Of a DNA stretch of 45,264 bases, positions 41,954 to 45,264 are shown in pieces. The DNA lies in assembly GCA_022826805.1 (NCBI GenBank), contig JAJDUH010000004.1, positions 1-45,264 on the forward strand. The letters run 5' to 3'. Source of the DNA: Candidatus Poribacteria bacterium (GTDB lineage: Bacteria; Poribacteria; WGA-4E; WGA-3G). The notes under the pieces were generated by a model, which saw only the letters and a program-made list of their open reading frames with translations, ran no database searches and was not told where the DNA came from. Positions within the stretch are counted from its first letter, which is position 1. Every line of letters begins with the position of its first letter. Made by a program: the position numbers and the translations under genes.

Positions 41954-44900
41954 ATGAATCGCAATACAATTTACGAATCCGACGTAGAAGAAGCCGCCCT
42001 TGAGTGGTTCACTAACATAGGGTATACCGTCTTACACGGTCCCGACATCGCTCCAGACACACTTGGTGCAGAACGTTTTTCTTACAACGAAGTCATCTTG
42101 ACGCGCCGTTTACAGGAAGCAGTTGCCCGCCTCAATCCAACAATACCCACCGAAGCACAGGAAGAAGCAATCCGCAAAGTACTAAACCCAGATTCTCACA
42201 CTTTGGTTCAGAACAATAGGGCATTTCATCTGATGTTGGTTGACGGTATAGAAGTCGAATATCGGCAACCAGACAGTACAATCCGCGGTGAGCGCGTGCG
42301 GTTAGTCGATTTTGATACACCTGAAAACAACGATTGGCTTGCAGTCAACCAGTTTACAATAGTAGAGAAAAGCGAACGTCGTCCAGATATTGTTCTATTT
42401 ATCAACGGACTCCCTTTAGCCGTAATCGAACTCAAGAACCCAACCGATGAAAAAGCTACTGTCTTAACCGCCTTCCGCCAAATCCAAACCTATAAACAAG
42501 AAATTCCCGCTCTATTCACTTACAACGAGGCGATCGTCATTTCCGACGGATTAGAGGCTCGTATCGGATCTTTAACTGCCGATACGGAGTGGTTTCTACC
42601 GTGGCGGACAATTGAGGGAGAGGACAAAGCACCATCAACCGAATTAGCGTTAGAAGTATTAATTAGGGGAGCCTTTGAAAAACAACGATTTCTGAGTTGC
42701 CTCAAACATTTCATCGTTTTTGAAGAAACTGAGGGTGGGGCAATTGCCAAAAAAATCGCCGGTTATCACCAATTCCATGCCGTGAAAAAGGCTGTTGATA
42801 CAACTGTCCAAGCATCATCTCTGGAAGGAGATCAACAGTGCGGTGTGATTTGGCATACACAAGGTTCCGGCAAGAGTTTGACGATGGCTTTTTACGCTGG
42901 CAGCATCGTTCAACACCCGCTGATGGAAAACCCAACCCTTGTTGTTATCACCGATACAAACGACTTAGATGATCAACTGTTCGGAACATTCGCTCGATGT
43001 CACCAACTTCTACGACAGATACCGGCCCAAGCCGAAAACAGACGACATCTACGCGAACTCCTGAAAGTCGCTGCTGGTGGTGTAGTCTTTACGACGGTTC
43101 AAAAATTTTTTCCTGAAGGTGAGGAAACCCGTTTTCCGCAATTGTCTGATCGTCGAAACATCGTGCTTATTGCTGACGAAGCGCACCGTAGCCAATATGG
43201 TTTTATTGACGGATTTGCCCGTCACATGCGCGATGCCCTACCCAACGCTTCTTTTATCGGTTTTACCGGCACCCCGGTTGAACTAACAGACCGGAACACC
43301 CGCGCCGTTTTTGGAAATTACATCAGCGTCTACGATATACAACAAGCGGTTCAAGACGGTGCCACCGTTCCGATCTATTACGAAAGCCGTCTCGCCAAAA
43401 TCGAACTTGACGAGAATGAAAAGCCTCACATCGATCCTGAATTTGAGGAAGTGACTGAAACGGAAGAGATAACACAAAGGGAAAAACTCAAAACCAAGTG
43501 GGCGCAACTTGAGGCTTTGGTCGGAACAGAAAAACGACTGGGACTCATTGCCGACGACATAATTGCACATTTTGAAGAACGATTGGAAGCGATAGACGGT
43601 AAGGGGATGATTGTCTGTATGAGTCGTCGCATCTGCGTTGATCTCTACAATGCGATTGTCAAACGCCGGCCGGAGTGGCACGACAATGACGACAAGAATG
43701 GAACAATAAAAGTTGTGATGACAGGTTCCGCTTCTGATGATGTATCGTGGCAGCCGCATATCCGAAACAAGGCACGGCGCGAGGAAATGGCAATTCGATT
43801 CAAAAATCCCAACGACTCGCTGAAACTTGTCATTGTCCGTGATATGTGGTTAACCGGATTCGACGCGCCGAGTCTTCACACCATGTATGTAGACAAGCCG
43901 ATGCGTGGACACGGACTGATGCAAGCGATTGCCCGTGTCAATCGCGTATACCGCGACAAACCCGGCGGTTTGATTGTAGACTACATAGGGCTTGCTTATC
44001 ATCTAAAACAGGCGTTACAGAATTACACTGGAAGTGGTGGAAAAGGAGATGCTACCGTTAATAAAGCTGACGCTGTTGCTGTAATGCTGGAGAAGTACGA
44101 AATCTGCTGTGGACTATTTCACGGCTTTGATTGGGCACCTTGGGTTACTGGAAACGCTAAAGATCGGATTAGATTACTACCGCTGGCGCAGGAACATATA
44201 TTGGCACAAAAGGATGGCAAGGATCGTTTATTGGGAATGGTTACTGACCTCTCCAAAGCGTTTGCATTGGCTGTTCCACATGAAAAAACAACTGAGATTC
44301 GCGACGATGTCGCCTTTTTTCAGGCGGTAAGAAGCGTTTTGGCAAAACCTTCAACAGCTGAAGAAGCACAAGCTGAAACGACAGAACAAGCGATTAAGCA
44401 GTTAGTATCCAAAGCGGTTGTTCCTGAAGGAGTGGTTGACATCTTTACCGCGGCAGGACTGGAAAAACCTGATGTCTCGATTCTCTCCGATGAATTTCTC
44501 GCCGAAGTCCGGGATCTACCCCATAGAAACGTAGCCGTTGAACTTTTGGAGAAGCTGCTTAATGATGAAATTAGAACTCGCGCACAGAAAAACGTGGTCC
44601 GAGGACGTTCATTTGCAAGTATGCTGGAACGCTCAATTCGCATATACCAGAACCGGACAATTGAGGCAGCACAGGTAATCGAAGAACTCATCCAAATCGC
44701 AAAAGAGATGCGTCAAGCGCAAGAACGGGGCGATGATTTAGGACTTTCGGATGAAGAATTGGCATTCTATGATGCCCTTGAGGTTAACGATAGCGCGGTC
44801 CAGGTGTTGGGTGATGAGACGCTACGAACCATCGCTGTTGAACTTGTGGAAACCGTTCGGAGGAATGTGAGCATTGACTGGACAATGAAGGAAAGTGCCC

Positions 44901-45028
44901 GCGCAAAAATACGCGTGATGGTGAAGCGCACCCTTCGCAAATATGGTTATCCACCTGACAAACAGGAAAAGGCTGCTGAAACCGTCTTGGAGCAAGCGGA
45001 GGCATTGTGTAAGGATTGGACGGCGTAG
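41954..45028 (+). CDS. hsdR: Type I restriction enzyme R subunit (motor and nuclease)
   Basis: 1024 aa. A PD-(D/E)XK nuclease at the N-terminus has D145 (RRPDIVLF) and E159-K161 (VIELKNP), followed by QxxxY (Q176, Y180). The SF2 translocase has Walker A QGSGKS (303-308) and DEAH (408-411), then FTGTP and [21 protein letters not shown] (motif V/VI region) with [10 protein letters not shown]. It translocates DNA toward the complex and cuts at a distance from unmodified sites. It closes the operon, starting 19 nt after DUF4276. The four defence inserts thus lie between hsdS and hsdR or between hsdM and hsdS. Confidence 0.95.
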   Translation: MNRNTIYESDVEEAALEWFTNIGYTVLHGPDIAPDTLGAERFSYNEVILTRRLQEAVARLNPTIPTEAQEEAIRKVLNPDSHTLVQNNRAFHLMLVDGIEVEYRQPDSTIRGERVRLVDFDTPENNDWLAVNQFTIVEKSERRPDIVLFINGLPLAVIELKNPTDEKATVLTAFRQIQTYKQEIPALFTYNEAIVISDGLEARIGSLTADTEWFLPWRTIEGEDKAPSTELALEVLIRGAFEKQRFLSCLKHFIVFEETEGGAIAKKIAGYHQFHAVKKAVDTTVQASSLEGDQQCGVIWHTQGSGKSLTMAFYAGSIVQHPLMENPTLVVITDTNDLDDQLFGTFARCHQLLRQIPAQAENRRHLRELLKVAAGGVVFTTVQKFFPEGEETRFPQLSDRRNIVLIADEAHRSQYGFIDGFARHMRDALPNASFIGFTGTPVELTDRNTRAVFGNYISVYDIQQAVQDGATVPIYYESRLAKIELDENEKPHIDPEFEEVTETEEITQREKLKTKWAQLEALVGTEKRLGLIADDIIAHFEERLEAIDGKGMIVCMSRRICVDLYNAIVKRRPEWHDNDDKNGTIKVVMTGSASDDVSWQPHIRNKARREEMAIRFKNPNDSLKLVIVRDMWLTGFDAPSLHTMYVDKPMRGHGLMQAIARVNRVYRDKPGGLIVDYIGLAYHLKQALQNYTGSGGKGDATVNKADAVAVMLEKYEICCGLFHGFDWAPWVTGNAKDRIRLLPLAQEHILAQKDGKDRLLGMVTDLSKAFALAVPHEKTTEIRDDVAFFQAVRSVLAKPSTAEEAQAETTEQAIKQLVSKAVVPEGVVDIFTAAGLEKPDVSILSDEFLAEVRDLPHRNVAVELLEKLLNDEIRTRAQKNVVRGRSFASMLERSIRIYQNRTIEAAQVIEELIQIAKEMRQAQERGDDLGLSDEELAFYDALEVNDSAVQVLGDETLRTIAVELVETVRRNVSIDWTMKESARAKIRVMVKRTLRKYGYPPDKQEKAAETVLEQAEALCKDWTA

Positions 45029-45177
45029 AAAATTAGGGATAAGTCGTTTTAATATCTGATGCAACTCTGCTTTTGCTTTTAACCGTGTAGTGTTGGTGTT
45101 CTGAACAACTAAAAACTAAGTAGCATAGGGTCATTTAGTTTTAAGATTTGATTTGTAGAGTTATGATTTTATATGGG

Positions 45178-45209
45178 CATGTATTGCGTGAGTTTTCACG
45201 CAATACATG
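45178..45209. other. Perfect 14-bp hairpin near the window end
   Basis: CATGTATTGCGTGA (45178-45191), loop GTTT, TCACGCAATACATG (45196-45209). Directly after it lies TATACT (45211-45216) preceded by TGC, an extended -10 box. CTTCACC (45215-45221) then pairs with GGTGAAG (45245-45251), which covers the ribosome site of the next gene. Confidence 0.8.
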
Positions 45210-45254
45210 CTATACTTCACCCTAAAAATCCACAACGACTTTGAGGTGAAGACG

Positions 45255-45264
45255 ATGACGAGAA
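45255..45264 (+). CDS. Start of an unknown gene, cut by the window edge
   Basis: ATG ACG AGA A, preceded by GAGGTG seven bases upstream. Only three codons are visible. The double hairpin ahead of it would suit an IS200/IS605-family transposase gene, but no protein sequence is available to confirm this. Confidence 0.35.

Overview
The window looks like one contig from an uncultured bacterium with a Gram-negative envelope. It carries an outer-membrane porin-like barrel ending in Phe, several lipoproteins and MurQ-type cell-wall recycling. The gene mix (formylglycine sulfatase, DUF362, DUF4432, DUF711, SBP56, Gfo/Idh, YCF48-like lipoprotein, paired BCCT carriers) and the many small palindromes between genes recall Candidatus Poribacteria or similar marine or sponge-associated lineages. 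That placement is recollection and inference only. No rRNA, tRNA or CRISPR array was seen.

Layout. 1-2.7 kb: a serine hydrolase and an MDR dehydrogenase. 2.75-4.3 kb: a compact AT-rich type II restriction-modification pair (DNA methyltransferase plus PD-(D/E)XK nuclease, overlapping by 8 nt) behind a 19-bp palindrome. 4.3-11.1 kb: Gfo/Idh oxidoreductase, glutaredoxin-like protein, gamma-glutamyltransferase, NUDIX hydrolase, BMP lipoprotein, a coupled DUF4234/DUF2752 pair and a seven-repeat YCF48-like lipoprotein. 11.2-14.3 kb: a BadF-type amino-sugar kinase and murQ (MurNAc recycling), then DUF362. 14.6-17.7 kb: a secreted S1/P1-nuclease or zinc-phospholipase-like protein, SBP56 and a membrane protein. 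17.8-19.5 kb: a minus-strand group of nucleotidyltransferase, GIY-YIG and HD proteins. 19.8-28.8 kb: DUF4432 epimerase-like protein, a large lipoprotein, then an osmolyte-uptake locus of porin, BCCT carrier, two small membrane proteins, a 15-codon relic of a second porin, and a second BCCT carrier. 28.9-32.7 kb: accA, DUF711 and a sulfatase.

32.8-45.0 kb is a co-directional defence island. It is a type I R-M system (hsdM, hsdS, hsdR) with accessory genes inserted: an AlbA_2/HATPase protein with a beta-rich tail, an 81-aa acidic protein, a stand-alone SEFIR protein, a SEFIR domain fused to an OLD/AAA_21-type ATPase, and a DUF4276 TOPRIM-like partner. Most junctions overlap by a few nucleotides, so the set probably works as one operon. 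The two SEFIR domains are about 80% identical, so one duplicated sensor/effector domain has been joined to two different C-terminal modules. The SEFIR-ATPase plus TOPRIM pair resembles RloA/RloB and PARIS logic but carries an extra SEFIR (possibly NAD-depleting) head. It is my best candidate for a little-described system.

The intergenic DNA is rich in short perfect palindromes, two of which supply the last codons of flanking genes. The window closes on a 14-bp hairpin, a second hairpin over a ribosome binding site, and the first bases of a new gene, an arrangement like the left end of an IS200/IS605-type element.
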